From: Echinicola jeungdonensis
GTDB lineage: Bacteria; Bacteroidota; Bacteroidia; Cytophagales; Cyclobacteriaceae
NCBI RefSeq assembly: GCF_030409905.1
Contig: NZ_JAUFQT010000001.1
Span: forward strand, 2,769,001 to 2,833,000
Length of the DNA: 64,000 bases
Reading direction: 5' to 3'
This document shows, piece by piece, positions 18,517 through 27,403 of the stretch (within the stretch, counting starts at the first letter, position 1; the number at the start of each line of letters is the position of its first letter). Under the pieces are notes generated by a model. The model searched no databases and was not told the origin of the DNA. It saw only the letters and a program-made list of their open reading frames with translations. Position numbers and translations under genes: made by a program.

Positions 18517-18546
18517 CAAAAATAAAAGAATAAGGCCTAGTACAAA
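18517..18546 (-). promoter_or_regulatory. Promoter for sucD
   Basis: On the minus strand TTTG (18546-18543) and TATTTTTG (18524-18517) are spaced by 18 bp, close to the Bacteroidota consensus, with the ATG 24 bp after the -7 box. Confidence 0.68.
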
Positions 18547-18619
18547 AAGAAAAAGGGAAACATTATTAAATTTAATTTACTCAAACAAATACTTTTCCTA
18601 TTTTCGGCAAAACATCATC

Positions 18620-21600
18620 ATGAAAATTAGGCTTCTTTTTTTTCTGTTTTTCCTTTTTGCTAACCTGGCATTTTCACAGTCTTTTCAGGCTAATAAACAA
18701 ATCAACGGGCTTGAGCTTCCAATCAATAATGCCTTTAGAATCGGCCAGGACAATAAGGGTAGAATGTGGTTTTCTACACCCAGAGGGATTTATTTTTCGG
18801 ATGGAATCAATACATACGGCCTCCCTGAAGGGGTTTTGAAAGATTTGGAAGGGAATGTGGATTTTTTTATTGATGCTCAAGGAATAGTTTGGGTTTACGA
18901 AAAATTGCCGGGAGGTGATATTTATTTCTCTGATTCTGGAAAATGGGAAAAACTAAAACCCCCTTCAAAAATTAAGGGAGAAATCTTTCCCAGTAACGGA
19001 ATGGTTTTTAATGTGGTTGGAGAGAAAGCAAAAAAAAATATTTTTTTGGGATTTTATGGGAAATTGGTTTTTTCGGGACTCTCCAGGGGAAATTGGGAAT
19101 CTATTGAATATTCCCCTGAGGAATGGGGAGTTTTAAAAAGTGTCTTTTATAATAAAGGGAAATTTTACCTTTTCTTTAGCAGGAAAACCTCCATTTTGGA
19201 AAATGGACAATTGCAACCTTTTAAACCTGCTGATGGAAAATTGCCTGGCCCGGTTTATCAGGTGGTTAAAAATAAAAAGGACAATATGTTTTACTTTTTA
19301 GGGGAAAATTACCTTGCTAAAGGAAAACAACTGTCCAAACTGGACACCGTTTTGACAGAAGGGTTTTCAAAGAAAATTCATTCTAAATCATCTGTTTTTG
19401 GACTTCAGGAAAGGGGAGGGCAAATATACTTTTTCTTTAACTCCCACTTATTTAAGTATAGCCCAATCAACGCTGAAATAATAGAGGTGTCCGCATACGA
19501 AGCTTTAGGGGCTTATTATATACAAACAGCATTTGTTGACCGGGAAAATATCATTTGGATAAGTTCAGATAGAGGGGTGGTGAATATTCCTACTCTAAGG
19601 TTCCAAAATTTTAATGCTTTTCAGGGCCTATTGGAAAATGATGTTGCAGCCATCAAAAAATTAGGATATCGTAAATTCCTGTTTGGGTTCAATAATGGAA
19701 TTCAAATTTGGGAAAGGGGAAGACTGTTAAAATCCTGGGAGTGGGGATTGGAGACAGGAGATCCCTCACAGCGGGTAATGGGATTCTCCCAGGATCATAA
19801 TGGGGTCGTTTGGGCAGCCTCTTGTGAAAAAGGGGTGGGAAGGTTGGATTTGAACAGCAGAAAGCTGGAGTTTTTTTCCACTCCAGGCCAGGCTGAAGTA
19901 GTGGATGTTTGTGTAAAAGAGGACAGTATATTTATCAATTGTGGCAATAAGGTTTATCAGGCATCCATTTATGACCGGGGAAAAGATTTGTTTAAAAATG
20001 AAATAACAAAGGAGATTTTTGAGGAGACTCTCCAGGGAAAAGTTGATTACTTAAGGAAAATAGAATTTTTAACCAATGGAAAAGCTGTTTTCCTGGCCCG
20101 TTCAAATCCAGGTTTCCAGGATCAAGTGATAGTAGAGGATCAATTTCTATTAATAACCGGGTATGATATGTTGGAGTTTGATGATACTGTGGTGTTGGGG
20201 AGTGAACATGGATTAAAATATTACCGGTCAGGGGAGATTGATTTTTTCAAAATCAATGGGCAAATTATTGATAGGCCTGTTTACGATCTGGTGAATGATA
20301 AGAGTGGGAACCTTTGGGCTGGGACAGATAAAGGCGTTTATTTGATTGGAGATGGTGTGGTCAGGAGGTTTGACAAAAATAGTGGTCTGATTGGGGATAT
20401 TATTAATTCAGGTGCTTTTACCATTGGGGACTATGGAAGAGTGGCTATTGGGACCAAAAATGGACTGAGCCTTTTTATACCTGAGGAGGACGAACAGTCA
20501 TTTGCACCGCCACTGGTATCCATTAAAAAGGTTCAGGTAATTGGATCGGAGGAGGGGACTTCACTAGAGAAGGTGCCCTATAGTCAAAATAATATCCAGA
20601 TTGACTACCAAGCGATCAGTTTTCTGGAAGTGGCCAATCTTACTGTTGAATATAAATTGGAGGGGTTTCATGATACCTGGCAAAAGATCCGAAACCCAAG
20701 GACAACCTCTTTGATGTTTAACAACCTCCCTCCGGGAGAATATCAACTTCGTTTAAAGGCAAGTCTGGGAGGACAATTTGAATCTGAGACAGTGATTTCC
20801 GAACCATTTCACATCACCAAGCCTTACTTTTTGCAATTTTGGTTTATCGGGTTGGTCCTTTTGGTTTTTCTTTTGATTGGCTTTGTTTTAAATACTTTGG
20901 TCGATCAAATGCGAACCCAGGGATTGTTACGATCCCGAATCGATGAAAAGATAAAAGAGATCAAAGCAGCTGAAAAAAGGTTCCGGAGTGTTTGGGACAA
21001 TTCTAAAGATGGGTTGATGCTTTCGGTCCAAGGGGGGGAAATTGTAGCTGCTAACCCTTCCCTTCTTGAGTTGGTTGGAGAAATCCCGGAAAAGGGGGGG
21101 GGGAATAATATTAGGGATTTGTTTTCAGACCCTCAATTTTTTGATAAAAAAAGCCCTGAAATTTTATCAAAAATGGAAGCTTCTAATGGAAAGGGGGTTA
21201 CTTTGGAAATGGAAATGCCCTTTTATTCTGGAAAAAAAGACATTGAAATTTTTATAAGTTGGATGGATGTACTCCATCAAGGGGAAAAAATTCTCTTGAC
21301 GGTAATGAGGGATGTTACCGAGAAAAAAGCCTATGAAAGACGGCTTGAGGCGGCAAAAAATAAAGCAGAAGAGGCCAATAAGGTGAAATCCAATTTTCTT
21401 TCCAGTATGAGCCATGAAATTCGGACTCCGCTAAATGGAATTTTGGGAAGTACAGAAACTATCATGTCCAGAAACCAAGATAACCAGGAATTGGTGGGGC
21501 AATTGCAGATAATATTGGAAAGTGGGGAAAGGTTGCTTCAAACCATAAATAGCATCCTGGACATGTCCAAGATTGAGGCCAACAAAATGGAGGTCATATA

Positions 21601-22054
21601 TGAAAAGACCCAGATCAATGATTTTTTGTCCAAGATATTACTTCCATTAAAAAATCTGGCCATAAAAAACAACCTTTTGTTGACTGCCAAGTTTGAAACT
21701 AAAGCTTTGGAAGGGAAGGTGGATAGAAGGTTTTTAGAAATGATTGTCAATAATATTGTAGGCAATGCCATCAAATATAGTCCTGAGGGATTGATTCGTT
21801 TTACTGCCAGGCAGGAAAAAAACAGCTTATTAATCCTTGTTCAAGATAACGGTATTGGAATGAGTGAGGATTTTGTTAAGAATATTTTTAATCCCTTTGA
21901 ACAGGAAAGTGTTGGATATGACCGGAAATTTGAGGGAACTGGGTTGGGGCTAAGTATCACCAAAAACCTGGTAACCATCTTGGGCGGAGAAATTACCATT
22001 CAAAGTAAGCCAAAAGAAGGCACCCTTGTAAGGGTGATTTTACCGATCTATTAA
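18620..22054 (+). CDS. Sensor histidine kinase with periplasmic two-component propeller and Y_Y_Y domain
   Basis: 1144 aa from the ATG at 18620, chosen because a signal peptide follows (MKIRLLFFLFFLFANLAFSQ); the open frame extends upstream over the sucD start without reason. Order: periplasmic propeller repeats (GQDNKGRMWFST, DKSGNLWAGTDKGVYL), Y_Y_Y domain about 690-770 (YKLEGF, NLPPGEYQLRLKA), one transmembrane helix about 738-762, a PAS domain, HisKA with SHEIRTPLNG (His932), and HATPase with NAIKYSPEG, DNGIGMS and GTGLGLS. Unlike many Bacteroidota hybrids of this layout it has no receiver or AraC output. A receiver-kinase gene follows 61 bp later. Confidence 0.9.
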   Translation: MKIRLLFFLFFLFANLAFSQSFQANKQINGLELPINNAFRIGQDNKGRMWFSTPRGIYFSDGINTYGLPEGVLKDLEGNVDFFIDAQGIVWVYEKLPGGDIYFSDSGKWEKLKPPSKIKGEIFPSNGMVFNVVGEKAKKNIFLGFYGKLVFSGLSRGNWESIEYSPEEWGVLKSVFYNKGKFYLFFSRKTSILENGQLQPFKPADGKLPGPVYQVVKNKKDNMFYFLGENYLAKGKQLSKLDTVLTEGFSKKIHSKSSVFGLQERGGQIYFFFNSHLFKYSPINAEIIEVSAYEALGAYYIQTAFVDRENIIWISSDRGVVNIPTLRFQNFNAFQGLLENDVAAIKKLGYRKFLFGFNNGIQIWERGRLLKSWEWGLETGDPSQRVMGFSQDHNGVVWAASCEKGVGRLDLNSRKLEFFSTPGQAEVVDVCVKEDSIFINCGNKVYQASIYDRGKDLFKNEITKEIFEETLQGKVDYLRKIEFLTNGKAVFLARSNPGFQDQVIVEDQFLLITGYDMLEFDDTVVLGSEHGLKYYRSGEIDFFKINGQIIDRPVYDLVNDKSGNLWAGTDKGVYLIGDGVVRRFDKNSGLIGDIINSGAFTIGDYGRVAIGTKNGLSLFIPEEDEQSFAPPLVSIKKVQVIGSEEGTSLEKVPYSQNNIQIDYQAISFLEVANLTVEYKLEGFHDTWQKIRNPRTTSLMFNNLPPGEYQLRLKASLGGQFESETVISEPFHITKPYFLQFWFIGLVLLVFLLIGFVLNTLVDQMRTQGLLRSRIDEKIKEIKAAEKRFRSVWDNSKDGLMLSVQGGEIVAANPSLLELVGEIPEKGGGNNIRDLFSDPQFFDKKSPEILSKMEASNGKGVTLEMEMPFYSGKKDIEIFISWMDVLHQGEKILLTVMRDVTEKKAYERRLEAAKNKAEEANKVKSNFLSSMSHEIRTPLNGILGSTETIMSRNQDNQELVGQLQIILESGERLLQTINSILDMSKIEANKMEVIYEKTQINDFLSKILLPLKNLAIKNNLLLTAKFETKALEGKVDRRFLEMIVNNIVGNAIKYSPEGLIRFTARQEKNSLLILVQDNGIGMSEDFVKNIFNPFEQESVGYDRKFEGTGLGLSITKNLVTILGGEITIQSKPKEGTLVRVILPIY

Positions 22055-22115
22055 TTATTATTGTGAATAATACCTTATAAGCCGAAAGCGGATTATTGAG
22101 ATAAACCACCAGCAT

Positions 22116-23291
22116 ATGTTAGCTCTTAGAATTTTAATCACCGAGGATGATAATGTTTCTGCTCTGCTCCTGAAAAAAGCCCTGGAAAAAAACAACCATG
22201 AAATAGTGGGAGTGGCTGCAACAGGTGAGGAAGCCCTGAATTTTTTGGATGATAGTGAAGTGGACTTGGTTATGATGGATATTAACCTTGGGGGGGATTT
22301 GGATGGCATCAAAACTACAGAAATCATCAATGAAAAATATGACATCCCGGTGGTTTACCTGACAGCAAGTTCTGATGAAGATACCCTCCAGAAAATTGCA
22401 GGTACTAATCCAAGTGCCTACGTCATTAAGCCTTTTAATATCAGGGAACTCAACATGATGATTGAGTTGGCCATATTTAAAGATAAAAAGGAAAAAGAGC
22501 TACAGAAACTAAACAATGAGCTTGAAGAAAAGGTGAAACAGCGTACAGCTGATCTCAACGAGGCCAATAAAGAATTGAAAAAAGCATTGGAAAAGGAAAG
22601 GGAAATCGGGGAGCTGAAATCCCGAATCGTTCAAAATGTTTCCCATGGATTTAAAACCCCGCTTACGTCCATTCTCAGTTCTGCCCAATTGTTGCAGATA
22701 TATGCAGAAAAAGACCACCCTTTCAGGCAAAAAATAGCCAAACATTCCAAAAAGATTGAAAACTCTGTAAGGAGCTTAAATAATCTTTTGACTTCCGTTT
22801 TGTTTTTTGGAAAAGCAGATGCCAATAAAATTGATTATAAACCTGCGCGTTTTTTTACCACTCCCTTTTTTAATGAGTTGTTAGATGTGGTAAAAGCCAA
22901 TAATGATAATGAAGTCACCATAACCACCGATTTTGTCAATGTTCCAAAATCCATAAAATCCGATGCAGAGCTACTCTACCAGGTTTTTGAAAATTTGCTT
23001 TCTAATGCATTAAAATATTCAAAAAAAAATGGTCATGTAGATTTCAAGGTGGAGATGAAAGAAAATACACTTTTTATCGAGATTAAGGATGATGGGATTG
23101 GCATTCCCAAAAAAGAACAAGATCAGTTGTTTGACCGTTTTTTTAGAGCAAAAAATGTTGGGATTACAGAGGGTTCCGGATTAGGACTTTCCATCGTGAA
23201 AAAATGCATGGATGTGATGCATGGGGAAATTGAAGTAGAAAGTGATTCAGGAAAGGGGTCCACTTTTAATTTGAAGATACCATTGGGATGA
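22116..23291 (+). CDS. Receiver-histidine kinase protein with altered H-box
   Basis: 391 aa, cytoplasmic. N-terminal receiver (ITEDD at 8-12; phospho-acceptor Asp55 in MMDINLGG; Lys in VIKPF), a coiled coil (about 125-165, ELEEKVKQRTADLNEANKELKKALEKE broken here into short stretches), then HisKA and HATPase_c (NALKYSKKNG, DDGIGIP, GSGLGLSIV). The H-box reads VSHGFKTPLTS: His177 is present but the usual acidic residue after it is Gly178. That residue normally helps phosphotransfer, so the kinase may be weak or act mainly as phosphatase/acceptor. Ends with a 4-bp overlap into the ABC ATPase gene. Confidence 0.88.
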   Translation: MLALRILITEDDNVSALLLKKALEKNNHEIVGVAATGEEALNFLDDSEVDLVMMDINLGGDLDGIKTTEIINEKYDIPVVYLTASSDEDTLQKIAGTNPSAYVIKPFNIRELNMMIELAIFKDKKEKELQKLNNELEEKVKQRTADLNEANKELKKALEKEREIGELKSRIVQNVSHGFKTPLTSILSSAQLLQIYAEKDHPFRQKIAKHSKKIENSVRSLNNLLTSVLFFGKADANKIDYKPARFFTTPFFNELLDVVKANNDNEVTITTDFVNVPKSIKSDAELLYQVFENLLSNALKYSKKNGHVDFKVEMKENTLFIEIKDDGIGIPKKEQDQLFDRFFRAKNVGITEGSGLGLSIVKKCMDVMHGEIEVESDSGKGSTFNLKIPLG

Positions 23292-23923
23292 TTTATACGG
23301 AAGGCCTATCATATAAATATCAGCATTCCGGGCAAATTAAGATTCCTGATATTTCTTTGGAGGCAGGAAGAGAATTGCTGGTATTGGGAAGGTCCGGGTC
23401 TGGGAAAACTACTTTACTGAATATTTTAGGGGGACTATTGAAGCCCCTGCAAGGTAAGGTGATAATAGACGGGGTGGATTTATATCAAATGAAAGGAGCC
23501 CGGCTTGATAAATTCAGGGGAGCCCATATAGGAATGGTATTTCAAAAGCCACATATCTTGCCCCCTTTGACAGTGGAGGAAAACCTGAAAATAGCACAAT
23601 TTTTTGCAGGAAAAACAAATGGCAGGCAGCTCAAAATGATTCTTGAGGACCTGGGGATGACCTATAAAGCCAAATCCAAAGTTCAAAATCTAAGTGAAGG
23701 GGAAGCCCAAAGGTTATCCATAGCACGGGCTTTGGTAAACGGCCCGAAAGTAATCTTAGCCGATGAGCCTACAGCCAGTTTGGATGATTTTCATGCCGAA
23801 AAAGTTATTCGCTTATTAAAATTACAGGCCCATAAAATGAATTCTGCCCTGATCATTGTTACCCATGATCAGAGAATAAAACAACATATTTCTGATCAGA
23901 TCATAATGGGAGGTGATTTATGA
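23288..23923 (+). CDS. ABC transporter ATPase, LolD/MacB type
   Basis: 211 aa. Walker A GRSGSGKTT (about 34-42), Q-loop VFQKPHILPPLTV, signature LSEGEAQRLSIARAL, Walker B VILADEPTASLD and H-loop VTHDQ. Type VII (MacB/LolD/FtsE) family, which drives transmembrane mechanical work rather than ordinary substrate passage. Overlaps the receiver-kinase gene by 4 bp and the permease gene by 4 bp. Partnered with the FtsX-like permease and a DUF3299-like protein, it resembles the ATPase of zinc-linked Zrg-type loci; this is inference from gene order. Confidence 0.9.
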   Translation: MIYTEGLSYKYQHSGQIKIPDISLEAGRELLVLGRSGSGKTTLLNILGGLLKPLQGKVIIDGVDLYQMKGARLDKFRGAHIGMVFQKPHILPPLTVEENLKIAQFFAGKTNGRQLKMILEDLGMTYKAKSKVQNLSEGEAQRLSIARALVNGPKVILADEPTASLDDFHAEKVIRLLKLQAHKMNSALIIVTHDQRIKQHISDQIIMGGDL

Positions 23924-25137
23924 ATATGTTGCAATTAAGCTGGAAATACCTTTTGGCTAAACCACTTAATACGGGCTTGAACATTTTACTTCTATCTTTA
24001 GGCCTTGCCATTATTACAGTGTTGATCCTGATCCAGGATCAACTGGAGTCCAAAATGAATAATGATGCCCAAGGCATCGACCTTGTAGTGGGTGCAAAAG
24101 GGAGTCCGCTGCAATTGATTCTATCCAGTGTTTATCATATAGATTTTCCGACCGGCAATATCAATTTGGAAGAGGCGGAAAGTATCACCAAAAACAGATT
24201 GGTAAAAAATGCTATCCCTCTTGGCCTGGGAGACAATTACCAGGGTTTTAGAATCGTAGGGACGAACCATGATTTCCTTTCCCTTTACGGGGTGGAGTTA
24301 TCTCAGGGAGGTTTATGGGAGAAGCCCTTTGAGGTGGTTTTGGGAAGTGAGGTAGCCAAAAAATTAAATTTGCGTGTGGGAGACCGTTTTTTAGGATCCC
24401 ATGGTATCAGTGTTGGCAGTCATGAACATGACCAATCTGAATATTTAGTGAAGGGGATTTTGCAACATTCCGGAAAAGTAGTGGACCGCTTAGTGTTGAC
24501 CAGTTTGGAATCAGTTTGGTACACCCATGATGAAAAGCATGATTCTGATAAACTAGAAAGAAAAGTAGAAACCAAAGGATTTCCCCAAATTAGTCAGGAT
24601 AGAGAAATCACTTCCTTACTAATTCAATTTCGCAGCCCTATGGCTGCAATAAGGTTGCCACGGTTTATCAACAGCAGAAGTTCATTACAAGCCGCCTCCC
24701 CATCCTTTGAAATGGCTAGGTTATTTGAATTATTGGGAATGGGAGTAACCCTAATAAAAGGATTGGCGATGGTAATAATATTTATTGCTGGCCTGGGCAT
24801 TTTTATTGCATTGTACAATTCACTGAAGGAAAGGAAATATGATTTAGCAGTCATGCGAACAATGGGAGCATCCAAAGGACAACTTTTTTTTCATATAATT
24901 CTGGAGGGATTGATATTGACTGTTTTGGGGGCACTGACCGGAATAGGTTTGGGGCACTCTTTTCTGTATATTTTGGTTATAAACTTCCAACAAACGGCAA
25001 TTAGTGGTTTATCTGCTACCTATTTTCTGAGTGAGGAATTATGGATTTTGCTATATGCGGTGTTGGTAGGTGTCCTTGCTTCATTGATTCCAGCTTTGAG
25101 TGTATACAAAGCGGATATTGCCAAGCAACTCACCTGA
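23920..25137 (+). CDS. FtsX-like ABC transporter permease (MacB-type)
   Basis: 405 aa. One N-terminal membrane helix (about 17-39), a periplasmic MacB-PCD-like domain, and three C-terminal helices (about 278-300, 325-350, 366-390), the type VII permease topology. The periplasmic domain has His/Asp-rich stretches, SHGISVGSHEHDQSEYL (about 160-176) and YTHDEKHDSDK (about 200-212), suitable for metal binding. Overlaps the ATPase gene by 4 bp, and the DUF3299-like gene starts 16 bp downstream. A metal-linked role is plausible; the substrate is not proven. Confidence 0.87.
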   Translation: MNMLQLSWKYLLAKPLNTGLNILLLSLGLAIITVLILIQDQLESKMNNDAQGIDLVVGAKGSPLQLILSSVYHIDFPTGNINLEEAESITKNRLVKNAIPLGLGDNYQGFRIVGTNHDFLSLYGVELSQGGLWEKPFEVVLGSEVAKKLNLRVGDRFLGSHGISVGSHEHDQSEYLVKGILQHSGKVVDRLVLTSLESVWYTHDEKHDSDKLERKVETKGFPQISQDREITSLLIQFRSPMAAIRLPRFINSRSSLQAASPSFEMARLFELLGMGVTLIKGLAMVIIFIAGLGIFIALYNSLKERKYDLAVMRTMGASKGQLFFHIILEGLILTVLGALTGIGLGHSFLYILVINFQQTAISGLSATYFLSEELWILLYAVLVGVLASLIPALSVYKADIAKQLT

Positions 25138-25153
25138 CAAATCGAAATATACC

Positions 25154-25594
25154 ATGAAAATAAATAAGACTTGTTTGCTTTTATTATTCTTACTATTGGC
25201 AATTTGTGCCAATGCACAAGAAAAGCAAAATATTTGGCGGGCACTATCCGAAGTTTCCTATGAAATTAGTGAGGATGATTATGGGGAGCTTTATTTGCCT
25301 GCATTTAGTGAAAAAATAAAAAAACTGGAAGGAAAAGAAGTGGCAGCCGAAGGTTACATCATTCCATTTGAAGGTATGTTCAAACCCCATCATATCATTC
25401 TTTCCTCTTTGCCCATTGCAGAATGTTATTTTTGTGGGTCGGGTGGACCGGAAACTGTAATGGAAGTTTATTTAAAAGAACCTATTGAATATACCTCCAA
25501 GCGGGTAAAGGTGAAAGGAACTTTAAAATTGAATGCGAAGGATCCTGAAAAATTGATGTACATTCTTCAGGAAGGCAAATTGGTTGACGATTGA
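25154..25594 (+). CDS. Small periplasmic DUF3299-like protein
   Basis: 146 aa from the ATG at 25154, picked because a clean signal peptide follows (about 1-21, ending CANAQ). The mature part contains VAAEGYIIPFE and then ECYFCGSGGPE, a Cys-x-x-Cys within a short beta-rich fold, and VKVKGTLKLN. The arrangement, a small exported protein after an ABC ATPase and an FtsX-like permease, matches DUF3299-type members of zinc-regulated Zrg loci; the CxxC would suit metal handling. Family assignment is by pattern and context only. Confidence 0.6.
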   Translation: MKINKTCLLLLFLLLAICANAQEKQNIWRALSEVSYEISEDDYGELYLPAFSEKIKKLEGKEVAAEGYIIPFEGMFKPHHIILSSLPIAECYFCGSGGPETVMEVYLKEPIEYTSKRVKVKGTLKLNAKDPEKLMYILQEGKLVDD

Positions 25595-25829
25595 CCAACA
25601 ACCTCATCTAAAAAATGAATCGAAAAGGAATTGGCTCCCCCTCAAAAAAAATACTGGAATTTCCCTTTTCGATATATAGTCTATCTCTGTTATTTCAACT
25701 ACAATGGGGCCCCAAAAGCCCCGAAGATGGCTTTATTTTCCGTTTCATTTGGGGGTTAAATGTAATGATCTTAAGAAAATATTTATTTAAATTAAGGATC
25801 AATTTTGAAAATAATTTAAAACAAAAGAT

Positions 25830-26255
25830 ATGTTAAAGGTATTAAATGGTGCTTTGGTTTTTCTTCTTATTATTGGACTATTATCCTGTTCGTCAAATAG
25901 GGTTGATAATGAGGAATTAAAAGAGGAGGTCATAAGCATCCATGATGAAGTGATGCCCAAAATGGGGGAGCTGAAATCTCTCCAAAAGGAATTTTCCCAA
26001 AAAGCCCAGCAGCTTACTTTGGAGGATTCAGTTGCCCATAAAGAGGAGGTTAAAGAACTTAAAAATGTAGCGCAAGAATTGGAGCAGGCTTATGAGGGGA
26101 TGTTTGAATGGATGCGTCAGTTTGAGGTGGATTTTCAGGATATGACTGAAGAGGAAGTTACCCAGTACCTCAATGAACAAAAAGAAAAGGTGAAACAGGT
26201 AAATAAATCTATTAAGGAAGCATTGGAGAAGGCTGAAAAACTAAAAAGTGAATAA
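25830..26255 (+). CDS. Coiled-coil lipoprotein
   Basis: 141 aa. Lipobox LLSC at Cys20 after a hydrophobic stretch. The mature protein is nearly all helical and charged (VKELKNVAQELEQ, EQKEKVKQVNKSIKEALEKAEKLKS), a coiled coil of about 90 residues. No catalytic motif. Homologues in Bacteroidota are often labelled viral A-type inclusion protein, a coincidence of coiled coil. Spaced 235 bp from the preceding gene with a weak promoter-like element, and convergent with the cytochrome gene 9 bp downstream. Confidence 0.78.
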   Translation: MLKVLNGALVFLLIIGLLSCSSNRVDNEELKEEVISIHDEVMPKMGELKSLQKEFSQKAQQLTLEDSVAHKEEVKELKNVAQELEQAYEGMFEWMRQFEVDFQDMTEEEVTQYLNEQKEKVKQVNKSIKEALEKAEKLKSE

Positions 26256-26264
26256 GATGGTTTT

Positions 26265-26714
26265 TTATTGATTTAAATATTGATTGACCTTGTTGGCATC
26301 GATCAATATTTCTTTTTGCCCAAAAACATTATATATGTAGGTGGTGATTTCTGCAATTTCCAAATTTGTTAATTGAGGGTTGGCAGGCATTTGCTGGTTA
26401 TATTCTATTCCATTGACCATTATTTTTCCAGAAATTCCATTTTTTAGGATTTGCACAGTTTTGCTAATGTCCTGCATCATATAATCGGAATTTTTTAATG
26501 GCGGAATAAGTTTGCCCAGCCCCTCGCCATTATCCTTATGACAATTGGCACAAAGCTGTTGGTAAAGGACTCTCCCCGCTATGGCATATTGTCTGGTCTT
26601 TATATCCTCAATATTATTTAAGGAAAATTCCTCCTTTTCATTTTTTGAGGACCCGCTGCAGCTCCCAGCAATAATCCCAATTAAAATAAGGGCTCCAAAA
26701 CTAAATTTCATCAT
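26265..26714 (-). CDS. Class I cytochrome c lipoprotein
   Basis: 149 aa. Signal peptide with a lipobox (GIIAGSC, Cys19). One haem site CANCH (about 55-59), and a likely axial Met in QQMPAN (about 108). The fold is a single-haem cytochrome c, probably periplasmic and outer-leaflet attached, shuttling electrons near a terminal oxidase. Its start overlaps the SCO gene by 14 bp, and hemJ lies upstream, so the three form one operon. Confidence 0.88.
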   Translation of the reverse strand: MMKFSFGALILIGIIAGSCSGSSKNEKEEFSLNNIEDIKTRQYAIAGRVLYQQLCANCHKDNGEGLGKLIPPLKNSDYMMQDISKTVQILKNGISGKIMVNGIEYNQQMPANPQLTNLEIAEITTYIYNVFGQKEILIDANKVNQYLNQ

Positions 26715-27369
26715 TTTTTTTATTGAGAATGAGTGGAATGTCCTGGATCAATTCGTTTACCTGGTCTTCTTTAGTCCCGTCATAAACTCCTCGGATATGT
26801 CCTTTTCGATCCACTAATACAAAAGCTCCACTATGAAGAAACCCACCAGGTTCATTTTGATCTTCCATTGCGGTAGTCATATAGCTGGTTTGGCCAATTT
26901 CAAAAATTTTTTCCTTATCACCAGTTAAAAAGTGCCAGGTGGAAGCATCCTGAATGCCCAGTCTTTGAGAATAATCTTTCAAAAGGGCGACAGTGTCATA
27001 TGTTGGATCAATTGAGTGGCTTAAGATCTGAAAATCTGGATTATTTTTAAATTCCTCATATACCCTTAGCATTTGGCTTTTCATAATAGGGCAAATGGTG
27101 GGGCAGGAGGTGAAGAAAAAATCGGCAACATAGACTTTCCCTTCTACATCAGCATTGGTAATGGTATCTCCATCCTGGTTATAAAAAGAAAATGGGGCAA
27201 TTTGGTGAAAAACAGTGTCCATAACCTTTTTACCATCTACCATTTTTTCTTCTGTATATTTATGGCCTAAGATGGGAAGTTCTTTGTTTTTTTCTTCTTT
27301 TGAGGTACAATTCCAAACCAGCAAAATGCTGGCAAGTATGGCCAATATAGAGAGGTTGTGTTTTAGCAT
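26701..27369 (-). CDS. SCO1/SenC family copper chaperone / thiol-disulfide protein
   Basis: 222 aa with an N-terminal signal/lipobox (VWNC, Cys21). Thioredoxin-like domain with CPTICP (about 90-95), the CxxxC copper/redox site, and the conserved His in FLHSGAFVL. SCO proteins insert copper into the CuA site of cytochrome oxidase. Overlaps the cytochrome c gene by 14 bp and follows hemJ by 34 bp, consistent with oxidase maturation. Confidence 0.9.
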   Translation of the reverse strand: MLKHNLSILAILASILLVWNCTSKEEKNKELPILGHKYTEEKMVDGKKVMDTVFHQIAPFSFYNQDGDTITNADVEGKVYVADFFFTSCPTICPIMKSQMLRVYEEFKNNPDFQILSHSIDPTYDTVALLKDYSQRLGIQDASTWHFLTGDKEKIFEIGQTSYMTTAMEDQNEPGGFLHSGAFVLVDRKGHIRGVYDGTKEDQVNELIQDIPLILNKKNDEI

Positions 27370-27403
27370 TTGGTTTATTTTTATGTACAGCCCTTTGAGG
27401 TAA

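Noticed and set aside
18353..18619. Upstream extension of the sensor kinase frame
   Set aside because: It runs over the sucD start and promoter with no signal peptide; the ATG at 18620 precedes a clear signal peptide.
25615..25836. 73-residue open frame before the coiled-coil lipoprotein
   Set aside because: No recognisable motif, poor composition, overlaps the real start of the next gene and lies in a 235-bp intergenic stretch. Probably chance.
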